Shown piece after piece: positions 1 to 10,702 of a stretch of DNA of 64,000 nucleotides. This DNA is from Bromus sterilis (taxonomy: Eukaryota; Streptophyta; Magnoliopsida; Poales; Poaceae). Location of the stretch: assembly GCA_950022295.1 (NCBI GenBank), contig OX465601.1, positions 170,131,501 through 170,195,500 on the forward strand, read 5' to 3'. Made by a program: the position numbers and the translations under genes. Each line of letters starts with the position of its first letter. Within the stretch, counting starts at the first letter, position 1. The notes beneath the pieces are model-generated. The model searched no databases. It was not told the DNA's origin and saw only the letters and a program-made list of their open reading frames with translations.

Positions 1-308
1 TAGACCTCGACTAAGTGATCGGGCTGGAGTATGTTTATGTAAGGGTTATGATTCAATCGATAACATGGTTGAGGCGACTTGTCTATGAGTATGGGATTCA
101 GCACCCATAAGCATTTAGACTTGTGAGAGGACGTTGAGGACCCATCTCAGTTGATCATCCGGCCTGGATGGGATGCCCCTCACGTTCGATGCTTTCCGAG
201 AGTGTTCTGTGCTTGGCCTTGTCTGCTTAGATAAGTGGGTACGGCTCTCGGCTCTCCATGTGATTGCATCGTGACTGGAATTACATACGCATACCCCGGG
301 TCCCGACA
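1..308 (-). mobile_element. LTR fragment, family F (TGTCGGGACCC start)
   Basis: Read on the minus strand from 308 downwards, this begins TGTCGGGACCCGGGG and closely matches the start of the repeat at 57508 (roughly 85 percent identity by eye). It interrupts an Athila-type LTR: the sequence resuming at 309 matches the 3' LTR of that element from 8561. The rest of the inserted repeat lies left of the window. A 5-base target duplication (cacca) is possible, but the other flank is not visible. No coding sequence is evident. Confidence 0.75.
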
Positions 309-791
309 CACCATCTCCATCTCCATCCCATCTCATCTGACAATTGCAACTTGTGTTGTAATCCGTACTAACTATCCTCTCTACTCTATTGGTGTTGATT
401 ACTACTTTGTGGTGAATGCTATTGAGTTTTGTTGGAGAAATATCATTGTGTCCAGATTGTTTACCACCCATCTATCACCTCTGATCATGATCTCTTTTAT
501 GTCTTGTGAGTAGTTACTTTAGTTCTTTTATGTCTACCCTGTTTACTTTGCCTGTCTTTACTTTTCTGTTGCTTAAATCAAAACCCCCTAAATATTTACC
601 TTTGAGTGTTTGCAGCCCTTTCCTTATCCAGTGTCACTTATCAGTACCTTCTGCTCCTCGTTGGGTTCGACACTCTTATTTATCGAAAATCTACAATTGA
701 TCCCCTAGACTTGTGGGTTATCAAGAATCGTTTATTGGCGCGGTTAACGCGCGAGGCGATCCCACTAAACCTATTAACTTCTCCGCCATCA
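309..791 (+). mobile_element. 5' LTR remnant of Athila-type Gypsy element 1
   Basis: This segment matches the 3' LTR at 8561-9564 but lacks about 520 bases of it; the deletion falls near 526-537. It ends with CCATCA, followed by 11 bases and then a primer binding site. The shared parts differ at 8 of about 471 positions by eye (1.7 percent), which points to a young insertion. The upstream part of the LTR is cut off by the insertion at 1-308. Confidence 0.85.
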
Positions 792-802
792 ACGAGCTTT
801 TC

Positions 803-820
803 TGGCGCCGTTGCCGGGGA
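803..820 (+). promoter_or_regulatory. Primer binding site (tRNA-Asp type)
   Basis: The sequence tggcgccgttgccgggga complements the 3' end of plant tRNA-Asp including CCA, the primer typical of Athila-lineage Gypsy elements. It lies 11 bases after the LTR end. Confidence 0.85.
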
Positions 821-887
821 GTGTAGCGCTATTGGTAAGTGAATCCGGTAAGGAAACTTTTATTTTCTGGTGGTACTTTCAGTCCTT

Positions 888-1637
888 ATGGACTCTTCTG
901 CTGTTGGTTCGTTGCTGGTAAGGAGCCGCCCCACGACTGTGGTGGCCACTCCTACCCCTACTGAAATTGTGCCCTATAAAATACCATCTGGTATTTTTGA
1001 TTATGTCTTGGCTAATCGTTATATAGGAGCAGGACAATCGGGAGAACACCTGCTATATCTATCACAATTATGTTCTTTATTTAAGCTTGCAGGTGTAACG
1101 ATGGAGTTCGTCATGAAGAGATTATTCTCTGTATCACTCAAAGATAAAGCTTCAGATTGGTATAAGCTACTCGATAACTCTGATCTGCTTGAATGGCCAG
1201 AGCTTATGTCTCTCTTTTATGCAAAGTTTTATCCTCTTCGTGAAATTCACCAAGACAGGAACTACATCTACAACTTTTGGTCTCGTGACGGAGAGAGCAT
1301 CGCTCAAGCTTGAGGGAGATTGAAGTCCCTGATGCTCAAATGCCCAAACCATGAGCTCCCCAAGGAAATTATACTTACAAACTTTTATGCCAAGCTTGCT
1401 CGTCAGGACAGGGAGATGTTGGATGCCTCCTCTAGCGGGGTATTCCAGACCAGAAGTATTGAAGAAAAATGGGATCTTATAGAAAGGATCCATAAGAACA
1501 CTGAAGACTGGGAAATTGATAAAGGTATTGAACCTGCTATAAACTATGAGCATGACTACATTGAGAGTTATGTGAAGACTGATTACTTTAATACCTTTTT
1601 CTCTAAAATTGGTCTTGATTCCCAGCTAATGGTTTAA
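888..1637 (+). pseudogene. Athila-type gag (nucleocapsid region), broken
   Basis: This would encode the structural Gag protein that packages element RNA in cytoplasmic virus-like particles. The ATG at 888 opens a frame containing the retrotransposon gag core: a hydrophobic helix, then the typical stretch around residues 85-115 with DKASDWY and LFYAKFYP. A TGA at 1311 interrupts the frame where related proteins have Trp (TGG to TGA). The same frame then continues with GRLKSLMLKCPNHELP to a TAA at 1635, beyond which the homologous reading shifts frame. The leader from 821 to 887 is noncoding. The gag assignment is secure; the exact native C-terminus is not. Confidence 0.85.
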
Positions 1638-2599
1638 TTTTGCAAGGACTTTGCTTCTCATATTGATTCTTCCAGGAAGAAGGAGAGTCAACATCATAAA
1701 CCTTTCAAGGAGTCACCTATTGAGATTAATGTTACCGATCCTGTTTTACCTGCAGTTGTGTATGAACAACCTCCTTATCCTCCAAGATAAATGAGCACTC
1801 TTTTGTTACAGGTATTCTAAATAAGAATGGAAGGACCACTGACGAACCTGAGGACATGATCAAGGTCCAGCCTCAAGTTGCAATGGTCAAGGATCTGGTA
1901 ACCAGTGATATAGAAGAATCCACTATTAGTTTTTGTGTTGTTGCCACTAACATTGTCACAGCCAGGAACAAAGGCCCAATTTCAGGTACACCAGTTGTAT
2001 CTGTCAAAATAGGAGATCACAATTACTATGGGCTATGTGATTTGGGATCCAGCATCAGCGCTATTCCCTTCACACTTTATCAAGAGATCATGCACGAGAT
2101 TCAGCCGTGTGAGATCGAGGACGTAGATGTCACTATTCATCTTGCAAATAAACAAACAATCTCTCCAGTTGGGATTCTAAGAGATGTTGAAGTACTCTGC
2201 GGGAAGGTAAAATATCCTACAAACTTTCTTGTACTTGGTTCAGTGCAAGATAGTTTTTGCCCTATTATCTTTGGTAGGCCCTTCCTCAGCACTTGCAGAG
2301 CTATAATAGATTGCAAGAAAGGTAATGTTTCTGTTGAATTCAACAGTGAGCCGTATGCATTCAATTTTTCTCAGTTTTCTAAGCCGCCTCGTGGTCCTGA
2401 CCTGTCAAGTAATGAAAAAATTATTGAAGAAATTGCTTCTATTGCTATTCCTCCTAATGATACTTTGCAGCAATTTATGGAAGACCACGAGAATGATATA
2501 CATATGCAGGAGAGGGATGAACTAGAAGACATATTTTTAAGACAACCTGCTATCCTGAAGCACAACCTCCCGGTTCAACCTTTAGGAATCCTCTCATGA
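1638..2599 (+). pseudogene. Gag tail and aspartic protease of Athila-type pol
   Basis: From 1856 to 2599 an open frame of 247 codons encodes a retropepsin-like domain that would cleave the Gag-Pol polyprotein. The active-site stretch is LCDLGSSISAIPF at about residues 60-72, in the position of the D-(T/L)-G-(A/S)-S motif, followed by the IIFGRPFLST flap-distal motif. The segment 1638-1855 holds the remaining Gag tail in broken frames with several stops. In the intact family protease is fused to Gag and RT; here it is cut off on both sides, with a stop at 2597. The protease core itself looks undamaged. Confidence 0.85.
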
Positions 2600-3766
2600 C
2601 CAAAAGAAGACCCGGTGTTCGATCTAAAACTAGTACCCGATACGCTCAAGTATGCGTATTTAGATGAAAAAAAAGTATATCCTGTTATTATCAATTCTAA
2701 CCTTTCAGGGTATGAATAAGAGCGATTATTGGAGACACTCCGCAGACACCGAGGTGCTATTGTCTATACTCTTGATGATCTCAAGGTTATTAGCCCATCC
2801 ATTTGCCAACATACTATCAATCTCGAGCCAGATGCTAAGCCAGTTGTTGATCATCAACGACGGTTAAACCCAAAGATGAAGGACGGAGGTTCTCAAACTT
2901 CTAGCCGCATGTATCATATATCCTATAGCTGATAGTAAGTGGGTAAGTCCCATTCATTGTGTTCCTAAGAAAGGAGGTATGACTGTTGTTCCTAATGATA
3001 AAAATGAACTAATACCTCAGAGGACTATTATTGGATATAGAATGTGCATTTATTTCAGGAAGTTGAACAAGGTCACCCGGAAGGACCACTATCCTCTGCC
3101 CTTTATTGATCAGATGCTCGAGCGGCTGTCTATAAACACCCACTTCTGCTATCTTGATGGGTACTCTGGCTTCTCCCAGATTCACGTCAACACCGCAGAT
3201 CAAGAGAAGACCACTTTCACGTGTCCTTACGGTACTTATGCTTATAGGCGTATGCCCTTTTGGTTTGTGTAATGCACCTGCTACTTTTCAGAGGTGTATG
3301 TCTGCAATATTTCATGGTTTCTGTGAGGAGATTGTGGAAGTTTTCATGGATGACTTTTCCGTCTATGGAAACTCCTTTGACCACTGTCTCCACAATCTTA
3401 ATAAAGTTTTGCAGAGGTGTGAAGAAAAAAATTTAGTGCTCAATTGGGAGAAGTGCCATTTCATGGTTAACGAAGGGATAGTTCTTGCACACAAGATTTC
3501 CGAAAGGGGAATTGAAGTGGACAAGGAAAAAAAATGAAGATATTGAAAGGATTCCCTATCCAAGGGACATCAAAGGTATTCGTAGTTTTCTAGGTCATGC
3601 TGGTTTCTATAGAAGATTTATTAAGGATTTTTCTAAGACCTTGAGAACCCTTACCAATCTTCTCCAGAAGGATGCTCCTTTTGTATTTGATGAAGATTGT
3701 AAGGAAGCTTTCAAAGTTCTTAAGAAAGCCTTGATAACCGCTCCTATAGTACAACCACCTGACTAG
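2600..3766 (+). pseudogene. Athila-type reverse transcriptase, frameshifted
   Basis: This region encodes the RT that copies element RNA. It reads in at least three frames. 2640-2980 holds the N-terminal linker (TLRRHRGAIVYTLDDLK, then the WVSPIHCVPKKGG block). 2979-3272 holds RMCIYFRKLNKVTRKDHYPLPFIDQ and the FCYLDGYSGFSQI motif with the first catalytic Asp. 3270-3537 holds GLCNAPATFQRCM and the FMDDF active site (the YxDD box). 3530-3766 holds the thumb and connection region. One extra T in a T-run near 3258 and a length change in the A-run near 3528 shift the frame. A TAG at 3764 replaces the Trp of PPDWNLPFE. The enzyme is therefore inactive as it stands. Confidence 0.9.
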
Positions 3767-3769
3767 AAT

Positions 3770-5236
3770 TTGCCCTTTGAAATTATGTGTGATGCTAGTG
3801 ATTTTGCCGTTGGAGTTGTTTTAGGACAAAGGGTTGACAAGAAGTTGAACGTCATCCACTATGCCAGCAAAACACTTGATAGTGCTATTAAGAATTATGC
3901 TACTACCGAGAAGGAATTCTTGGCAATGGTGTTTGCTTGTGATAGGTTTAGGCAGTATATTGTTGATTCTAAAGTTATTATTCATACTGACCATGCTGCC
4001 ATTAAGTATCTTATGCAGAAAAAGGATGCAAAACCAAGACTCATTAGGTGGGTACTCCTTCTTCAAGAATTTGATTTGCAGATTGTCGATAGAAAAGGAG
4101 AAGACAATCCGGTGGCGGATAATCTTTCAAGGATGGAAGATATTCCGCACGTTCCTATTCTAGTCAACGACAGTTTTCCAGATGAACGGCTTGCTGTTGT
4201 GAAAGTACAATCTCATTCCGACCCTTGGTTTGCAGATTATGCTAATTTTATCGTTGCAAAGTTTTTGCCTCCAGGTTTTACATTTCAGCAGAGGAAGAAA
4301 TTCTTCACGGATTTGAGGCACTACTTTTGGGATGATCCACATCTTTATAAAGAAGGTGCGGACGGGATCGTGAGAAGTTGTATACCGGAGCACGAGCAGC
4401 AGGACATTCTTCAACAATGTCACGACAGTCCCTATGGAGGACATCATGCCGGTGAAAGGACCGCACATAAAGTTTTACAATCAGGTTTTTTTTGGCCTAC
4501 TCTCTTTAAGGATGCCCGAAGGTACGTTCTATCTTGTGATAAGTGTCAGAGAGTTGGTAACATTAGCAGGAGAAATGAGATGCCTATGAATTACTCACTA
4601 GTGATCGAACCTTTCGATTGCTGGGGTTTTGATTTTATGGGTCCTTTTCCTCCTTCACACAAGTACACACACATCTTAGTTGCTGTTGATTATGTAGCCA
4701 AGTGGGTTGAATCAATCCCCACTGAGAGTGCTGATCACAAGACATCTTTGAAAATGCTCAAAGATGTAATTTTTCCTAGGTTTGGAGTACCAAGGTACAT
4801 CATGACAGATGGAGGGTCACACTTCACGCATGGAGCTTTTAGGAAAGCTCTAGCCAAGTATGATGTCAATCATAGGATTGCATCACCGTACCACCCTCAA
4901 ACTAGTGGGCAAGTTGAGCTCACCAATAGGGAGATCAAGTTGATCTTACAGAAAACAGTAAACAGTTCTAGAAAGGACTGGTCAAAAAAGTTAGGAGATA
5001 CTTTGTGGGCGTACAGAAATGCTTACAAAAACCCCATGGGCATGTCTCCGTATAAGATGGTCTATGGCAAGTCTTGCCATTTACCATTAGAGTTACAACA
5101 CAAAGCTTTCTGGGCTGTCAGAGAGTTGAATGCTGAGCCAAAGTTAGCTGGTGAAAAGCGTCTCATGAACTTGACTTCTCTAGATGAGTGGAGAAGTGAA
5201 GCTTACGAGAGCGCTAAAATGTTCAAGGAAAAGTAA
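3770..5236 (+). CDS. RNase H and integrase of Athila-type pol
   Basis: This 488-codon frame lacks its upstream RT part because of the TAG at 3764. Residues 1-125 are the RNase H domain, with MCDASDFAVG, TTEKEFLAMVFA, HTDHAAIKYL and DNPVADNLSRM; it degrades the RNA strand during cDNA synthesis. The integrase follows: the zinc-binding HHCC region around residues 213-262 (CHDSPYGGHHAGERTAH ... LSCDKCQ), then the catalytic core with GFDFMGPF, MTDGGSHF and QVELTNREIK supplying the D, D and E residues. The frame stops at 5234, before the integrase C-terminal domain, which continues in another frame at 5293. This is the best-preserved coding stretch of the element. Confidence 0.9.
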   Translation: MPFEIMCDASDFAVGVVLGQRVDKKLNVIHYASKTLDSAIKNYATTEKEFLAMVFACDRFRQYIVDSKVIIHTDHAAIKYLMQKKDAKPRLIRWVLLLQEFDLQIVDRKGEDNPVADNLSRMEDIPHVPILVNDSFPDERLAVVKVQSHSDPWFADYANFIVAKFLPPGFTFQQRKKFFTDLRHYFWDDPHLYKEGADGIVRSCIPEHEQQDILQQCHDSPYGGHHAGERTAHKVLQSGFFWPTLFKDARRYVLSCDKCQRVGNISRRNEMPMNYSLVIEPFDCWGFDFMGPFPPSHKYTHILVAVDYVAKWVESIPTESADHKTSLKMLKDVIFPRFGVPRYIMTDGGSHFTHGAFRKALAKYDVNHRIASPYHPQTSGQVELTNREIKLILQKTVNSSRKDWSKKLGDTLWAYRNAYKNPMGMSPYKMVYGKSCHLPLELQHKAFWAVRELNAEPKLAGEKRLMNLTSLDEWRSEAYESAKMFKEK

Positions 5237-5568
5237 AGAAGTGGCACGATAAAAGAATTCTGAAACGTGAATTTAATGTTGGTGATAAAGTTTTGTTGTT
5301 TAGATCTCATTTCAGGTTTTCTCTAGGTAAACTACTTTCCAGATGGGAAGGACCTTTTCATATTGAAGAAGTATATCGGTCCGGTGCTATCAAGATCAGT
5401 AATTTCGAAGGCACCAAACCTCAAGTTGTGAATGGACAAAGACTCAAACATTATATGGCAGGTGATCCAATCAATGTGGATGCAAACATGATATATACAA
5501 GTACTCATGAAGAACATGTTGCAGCCCAGTTTCAGATTCCGGCAGGAACAAAATTAGAAAAGGTATGA
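5237..5568 (+). pseudogene. Integrase C-terminal domain
   Basis: In a frame different from the preceding integrase core, 5293-5568 encodes LLSRWEGPFHIEEVYRSGAI and a short tail. This is the SH3-like C-terminal domain of Gypsy integrases, which helps bind DNA. The frameshift lies between about 5225 and 5290. The stop at 5566 is the likely native end of pol. Confidence 0.8.
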
Positions 5569-5639
5569 ATTATGGTAAGAAAACACCGCGAACGTCAATA
5601 AGAGTTAACTTTTCAAAGTTTTTGCAAAATTAGGAAAAT

Positions 5640-5890
5640 TCCAAGCTCGAGTGGATCCGGAGAGGAGCTCCAGAGAGGCCAGGAGGCCCCTTGGCGCGGC
5701 CCCACTCGTGGCCGCGCCGGGCACCCTCCTGGGTTCCCTGGACTCCGCCTCCGACTCCACCTAGGCTTGAAAGCTTCCTTCTGTTGCAGAAATTTTTGCT
5801 ATATATTTGCTCGGATAGTCCCGGCACCGTATCTCGCGATTTCGTGTGTTTTCTTTCTCGGTCTGTTTCTGCCAGGAAAAAAGCTGTTGA
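5640..5890 (+). promoter_or_regulatory. LTR-like GC-rich block and leader before the env-position ORF
   Basis: Bases 5675-5760 resemble the promoter part of this element's own LTR at 8260-8340: both carry ggcgcggcc, a short spacer, then ggccgcgc, followed by ggcaccctcctgg. A TATA-like tatatat lies at 5801-5807. A pyrimidine tract ending in gccag at about 5871-5875 could be a splice acceptor for the ORF at 5897. It may be a subgenomic promoter or a spliced leader, as proposed for env-like ORFs of Athila elements. Promoter activity is inference. Confidence 0.4.
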
Positions 5891-5896
5891 TTGGTG

Positions 5897-6334
5897 ATGT
5901 CTTCTTGTGGTTCGAGCGGAGAAGATTACATGGGCCGTCGTCTACTACAACTCCAGCAAGACTACAATCAAAAGAAGTACGTCGGGTGGGCCACGGAAGA
6001 GGAGATTGCTGCAAGAAAAGCGGAGATGGAGCGCTCTGTGAGGAAAGAAGTCAAGACCGTCACCGCCCAACAAGAAGGAGGTCCAAGCAACCCCATCATG
6101 GTGGGGTTTGTTCAACCTCAATACGATCTTTCTCTCAAACTTGCAGGAACAGCCCCTCCAAATGAAGCCCTACAAGTTCCATCTACCGTGTCTGAAGCCT
6201 ACCGTATCACCAACCAGTTTTGTGAGGATTTCCGTGTGCTGAAGGCACAAGTGGAGATCTTGGAACGTGAAAACCTAGCGCTGCGACGCGTAATCAAAGA
6301 TTTGAAAAGGCAGGAGCAGGAAGAGTGGGATTAA
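5897..6334 (+). CDS. Extra ORF in the env position of Athila-type element 1
   Basis: This ORF of about 145 codons starts at ATG 5897 and ends with EEWD at 6334. It is mostly charged and helical: residues about 15-60 are rich in Gln, Glu, Lys and Arg, and residues 105-143 form a likely coiled coil ending LKRQEQEEWD. I see no signal peptide or membrane segment, so it does not look like a functional envelope protein. It lies 330 bases after pol in the place where Athila elements carry an env-like or unknown ORF. The frame is intact, unlike gag and pol. The function is unknown to me. Confidence 0.6.
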   Translation: MSSCGSSGEDYMGRRLLQLQQDYNQKKYVGWATEEEIAARKAEMERSVRKEVKTVTAQQEGGPSNPIMVGFVQPQYDLSLKLAGTAPPNEALQVPSTVSEAYRITNQFCEDFRVLKAQVEILERENLALRRVIKDLKRQEQEEWD

Positions 6335-7978
6335 ATTCCCTTGGGGTAATGGCATCCCCTTAGCTTGTTCCAAGCTTGGGGGAGTGCCCGGTATCTTTAT
6401 CTTTATCTTTGTCTTTAGAAGTCAAGTAGAGTCGTATCATGTCTAGGGAGGTTACTTTATGAAATAGGTGCTGCTTTGAGGTCTACCACTCCTTTTGTGG
6501 AGAGCTTTGTATCCGTGAGTCTGGAGTCGTCTATGAAGGAATATTAGTGAGAAGTCTATTGGTTTCTTCGCTGCACTTGGTATTCTCTTCACGCAATCGA
6601 CATTATCAGCCGATTCTTATGAGGAGTATTGACCTTATATCAGGTATGGCTTCGAAAACTTTCTTTAATCTTGGCAAGTATAGCTTTGGTCATAACAACA
6701 AGCATGTTTTTCTCAAAGTAGCGACATAGCCAAAACCTTTGTGTTATTATGCTTGAATTGTTATGTTGACAAGGAAGACAACTTGATGTTTCATGCTAGT
6801 TTTAATGTTTATGCTTTGTATTGCTTTCATCTAAGTTGTCATGAATTGTCTGCTCTCTCAAAGCCTTGCTAGCCAAAACTCTGTACCAAGCGGAATTCTG
6901 CTTGTACTTCCATACCCTGAAACCAACTTCTTCCACTTGAGTCCACCATACCTACCTACTTGTGGTATTCCACTACAACTCCTAAAGTATATATAATTTA
7001 TGTGCTATCTTTAGATGTTCAAAATCTTCTGTTTTGTGCCGCTGATTCAGCTCATGAGGAAGTGGTGGGTAACCCATGATCTTCTTAATTTGGACAAGTT
7101 TTATCTTGGGATTGCATGTCTAATCTGCAAACCCCTAATACGAGAAGGGACTGGCATGAGTGCCCAGCTCGTAAAAGATAAATACTAAACGCACAAGTTC
7201 CTTCTCCCTTTACGAGTGATAAACAAAGGAATCTAAGGGGATGTGATCGTCCCCACATGGGAGCCGTTCCTCGAAACTTGTCCAAATCATGAAATGAGTG
7301 AGTTATGTATCAGCAGTCGTTGACGGATCATACACCTCCCAAAAGTTTGTTTTCATTCTGTTTGATCTAGAGATAAGTTTTCATTCTGTTTTCATTCTGT
7401 TTTCAGCAACATAAGTTTTCCCGGCTTACCCTTTTGCACGGGGTTTATCTTTATTTTGTGCTGAGTCAGTCCTTCCTACTTCCTTCCTTCTTGAGAGAGA
7501 ACAGACACTTGATGTTAATAAAGATGCTTGCATATAAAGTTGCATTGAAATATAGCATGTTACATCTTTGTTGACATTATCTTTTGATAAGTGAGTTGTT
7601 TACAAAAGCTTGCTTAGTAAACATCTTCCTTTGTGTTGACATGTGCACTTCTTGACTAATAACATGTTCTTTCAAAAGCTTCAGCTGTTCCATTATAAGT
7701 GAAAGAGCAAAAGTAAAAGTTATTAGTTGTTCCTTGACCAAGGCTATGTTTGCCATGATTTGATAAGTTTTCCAGGTCCTACTTTGTTATAATTGTTACT
7801 AATTTCTTATAAGGACCTTATGAGTTGAGGTTGCTGTTGAGGATGTTTAAGTTTGGTGAGGAATCTTGATGCTTCTTGTTCGTATTATTTTATCGACACT
7901 CCACTCTCTAAACTTGTGAACAGGTTTACGGAGTTCAGCAATCGCTTGGGGACAAGCGAGGTCTAAGCTTGGGGGAGT
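6335..7978 (+). mobile_element. 3' untranslated region of Athila-type element 1
   Basis: About 1.6 kb without a supported gene. A polypurine-tract-like sequence, aagcttgggggag, sits just after the extra ORF at about 6372-6384. A second one lies directly before the 3' LTR, at about 7965-7977. The region between is AT-rich with no conserved coding signal. Short ORFs here look accidental. Confidence 0.75.
7965..7977 (+). promoter_or_regulatory. Polypurine tract next to the 3' LTR
   Basis: aagcttgggggag abuts the LTR start (TGATACG at 7979), as expected for the plus-strand primer of a Gypsy element. Confidence 0.8.
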
Positions 7979-9564
7979 TGATACGTCCAAAAAGAATCAC
8001 TATTTTATATTGTGATTTCACCCTATTCATTGATATATTCCACTTTAAAGTATTGTTCTTATGTTGTTTTGGCTTTTTTTATACAATTTACAACTTTCCG
8101 GTGCCGAAGCAGCAGAACTAGAATTCAGCGGTAAAAAGTGGATACCAAGTTGCTTAATCAGATCAAGTCCAAATGCGATGAACTTTTACGGGGAGCATTT
8201 TTATGAAGATTAACCGGGGATCGCCGAAGGAGGAGGTGAGGGGACCCACCAGGCAGCCAGAAGGGTGCTTGGCGCGGCCCCCCTCCTGGCCGCGCGAGGC
8301 ACCCTCCTGGATGCCTGGTGGCCCCCTCGGTGCCCCCTTTCGCCTATATAACCCCCCTGGGGTGGAAACCCCTAAACAAGAGTTGTTTCCGTTCTTCGCC
8401 GCCGCCACGGGGCGGAAACCTACAGAGGAGAAAATCCATCTCCGGCGGGCAGATTCCGCCGGGTAGATCACCTCCCGGAAGGGGAGATCGTCGCCATCAT
8501 CATCATCATCATCATCGTCACGGGCATCATCGAGATCATCATCAACATCATCCCCAACACCAGCACCATCTCCATCTCCATCCCATCTCATCTCACAATT
8601 GCAACTTGTGTTGTAATCCGTACTATCTATCCTTTCTACTCTATTGGTGTTGATTACTACTTTGTGGTGAATGCTATTGAGTTTTGTTGGAGAAATATCA
8701 TTGTGTCCAGATTGTTTACCACCCATCTATCAACTCTGATCATGATCTCTTTTATGTCTTGTGAGTAGTTACTTTAGTTCTTGAGAACATGGGAGAAGTC
8801 TATTTGTTAGTAGTCATACTATGTTGAAGTATTATGTGTTGTTTGATACTTAAGTTGTGTTGTTATTTCTCTAGTGGTGTGATGTGAGTGGAACACATAA
8901 CACTTCACCTTTCATGGGCCTAGAGGAATACATTGTGCACAAAGGATGATTATGGTGGGTTGCCGGAGTGACATAAACCTGAACCCCAGTTCGCAGACTT
9001 TCGCACAAGGGAGTTATGGATCCTTGATCGTAATGTTGTGGTTAGGCTTATGCCTTAATTACTACCTTGTATTTGCGGATGCTTGCAAGGTGTGTAATCA
9101 TAAGAGTACACTTATCTTAGTCTAGAAGGTGTACTAGCATTGATCCACCCACCGACACTTATCAACACAATACATATTACTTGGCGGAGTATGGTGAAAG
9201 TAACTTGACTATCTCTCCCGTGTTTTCTCGAGAACGCTTTAGCTTTTATAAGTTGAGTTCCTAGGCTTATCCTTGTGAAAGGATTGGGCCACTTGCTACT
9301 CCTCAGTTAACCTGTTTACTTTGCCTGTCTTTACTTTTCTGTTTCTTAAATCAAAACCCCCTAAATATTTACCTTTGAGTGTTTGCAGCCCTTTCCTTAT
9401 CCAGTGTCACTTATCAGTACCTTCTGCTCCTCGTTGGGTTCGACACTCTTATTTATCGAAAAGCTACAATTGATCCCCTAGACTTGTGGGTTATCAAGAA
9501 TCGTTTATTGGCGCGGTTAACGGGCGAGGCGATCCCACTAAACCTATTAACTTCTCTGCCATCA
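7979..9564 (+). mobile_element. 3' LTR of Athila-type Gypsy element 1
   Basis: The LTR starts TGATACGTCC and ends CCATCA, 1586 bases. A TATA box (tatataa) lies at 8345-8351, followed by the GC-rich start of the transcript. Its 3' parts match the 5' LTR remnant at 309-791. The possible target-site repeat after the LTR is tccac. Long apparent ORFs on either strand inside it come from GC-rich, repetitive LTR sequence and are not genes. Confidence 0.85.
8495..8516. repeat. (CAT)n microsatellite in the LTR
   Basis: Seven uninterrupted cat units plus one base, followed to about 8560 by degenerate catc and acc units. It lies in the transcribed leader part of the LTR. The 5' LTR copy of this segment is lost to the family-F insertion, so the two cannot be compared. 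Confidence 0.85.
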
Positions 9565-10702
9565 TCCACATGCTAGTTGGGCCTTGCCCAAATAATTGCA
9601 ACATGACGCGCTAGTATCTTTGCATATCCTGCTACACTGGCAGAGGCATACATTTGCATCATTATAGTTACATCTTATTTATGTGAGTACTTTTGTAAAG
9701 TGTGAAAGATCTCCTATACTCCTTGTAATATATAGATTGTTGCCCCTAAAGTGAGGAAAAGATCCCAAAGAGGACAAAATTGAAAGATCCCAAAGAGGAC
9801 AAATGAGAGTTAAATAGAAAGAGCCATGGAGGCCAGAAAAAATACAAAAAAATAGAAAAAAGAGGAAAATAAGAATAAAAAGAGAGAAGGGGGCACACTA
9901 CTATTCCTTTTGAGAGATCCGCACTCGTACTTCATCTTATACCCTTTTACTCCATAGAGATCATCATACATGCATATAGCTATGTGCGGATCCTTTACAC
10001 TATAGAACTTGGCTTGTGTATTACAATGATGAGCCTCCTAAAATTAGCTCTAGGTCTTCTTGAGAAAGCAAGTTCGATGCACCCCCACTAGTTCCATTGG
10101 AGAGCTTTCCATAGCTCACATGTGCATCCGTTGCATGGAAATCCCTACTCCTCACATCATATCTATCATTTGGATTTCTCTCACATATGATTGTCCTCAT
10201 TGATGTTAGCCTTTCACACCTTTTTGTCTTCCTCCTTCTTTCTCTTTTGCCGTTTAGGTGTCAACTTTCTTGCTCACGCTCATCCATTGCATGAGTGCTC
10301 AAAATGTCAAAAGGGAGTGGATCAGTTTGACTTGTACCTGGCTAGTGGTCTGGGTATGAATCCATATAAGACTCCAAAGGAGACCAAGTGTGAAGTTTTA
10401 GTAGATTTAGTTCTCAACAAATAAAAAGTTTTCTCTCTCGTATTCCCAATCCCCTTTCTTGCACGCAAACACCATTTGGAGACATTCGAGTTACGGACAG
10501 CGAGATCTCTTGCACCTTTTGTTCTTATGTTGCTTGTTTCAATGCTAATATAGACACTTGCTTGCTAAGACTTGAATGGAATTGCATGCTTTAATTGATT
10601 TACTTAAAATTCCTTATATGGTTGTGTGGCATGTCACCACAGAAATTATGCTTGTTATCATTTACCTACTCGAGGACGAGCATGAATTAAGCTTGGGGAT
10701 GT
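9565..10702 (+). mobile_element. 3' internal remnant of Athila-type element 2
   Basis: Noncoding 3' end of another Gypsy element, into which element 1 appears to be inserted. It contains a short direct repeat, gatcccaaagaggacaaa, twice around 9760-9815. It ends with ttaagcttggggatg, a polypurine tract directly before the LTR at 10703. The small ORFs at 10191-10424 and 10576-10758 show no recognisable domain. I see no gag or pol. Confidence 0.65.

Noticed and set aside
115..513. Overlapping ORFs on both strands near the window start
   Set aside because: They translate LTR sequence across the junction of two elements; the same frames recur in the 3' LTR at 8163-8653 and show no protein character beyond low-complexity Asp or His runs.
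8495..8560. CRISPR-like or array-like repeat
   Set aside because: It is a simple trinucleotide microsatellite in a plant LTR without spacers.
8163..8726. 187-codon minus ORF with a poly-Asp stretch
   Set aside because: The acidic run is the translated (CAT)n microsatellite of the LTR; there is no conserved domain or promoter.
9565..10702. Small ORFs at 10191-10424 and 10576-10758
   Set aside because: They lie in the noncoding 3' part of a Gypsy element; the second ends in the LTR start and both lack recognisable motifs.
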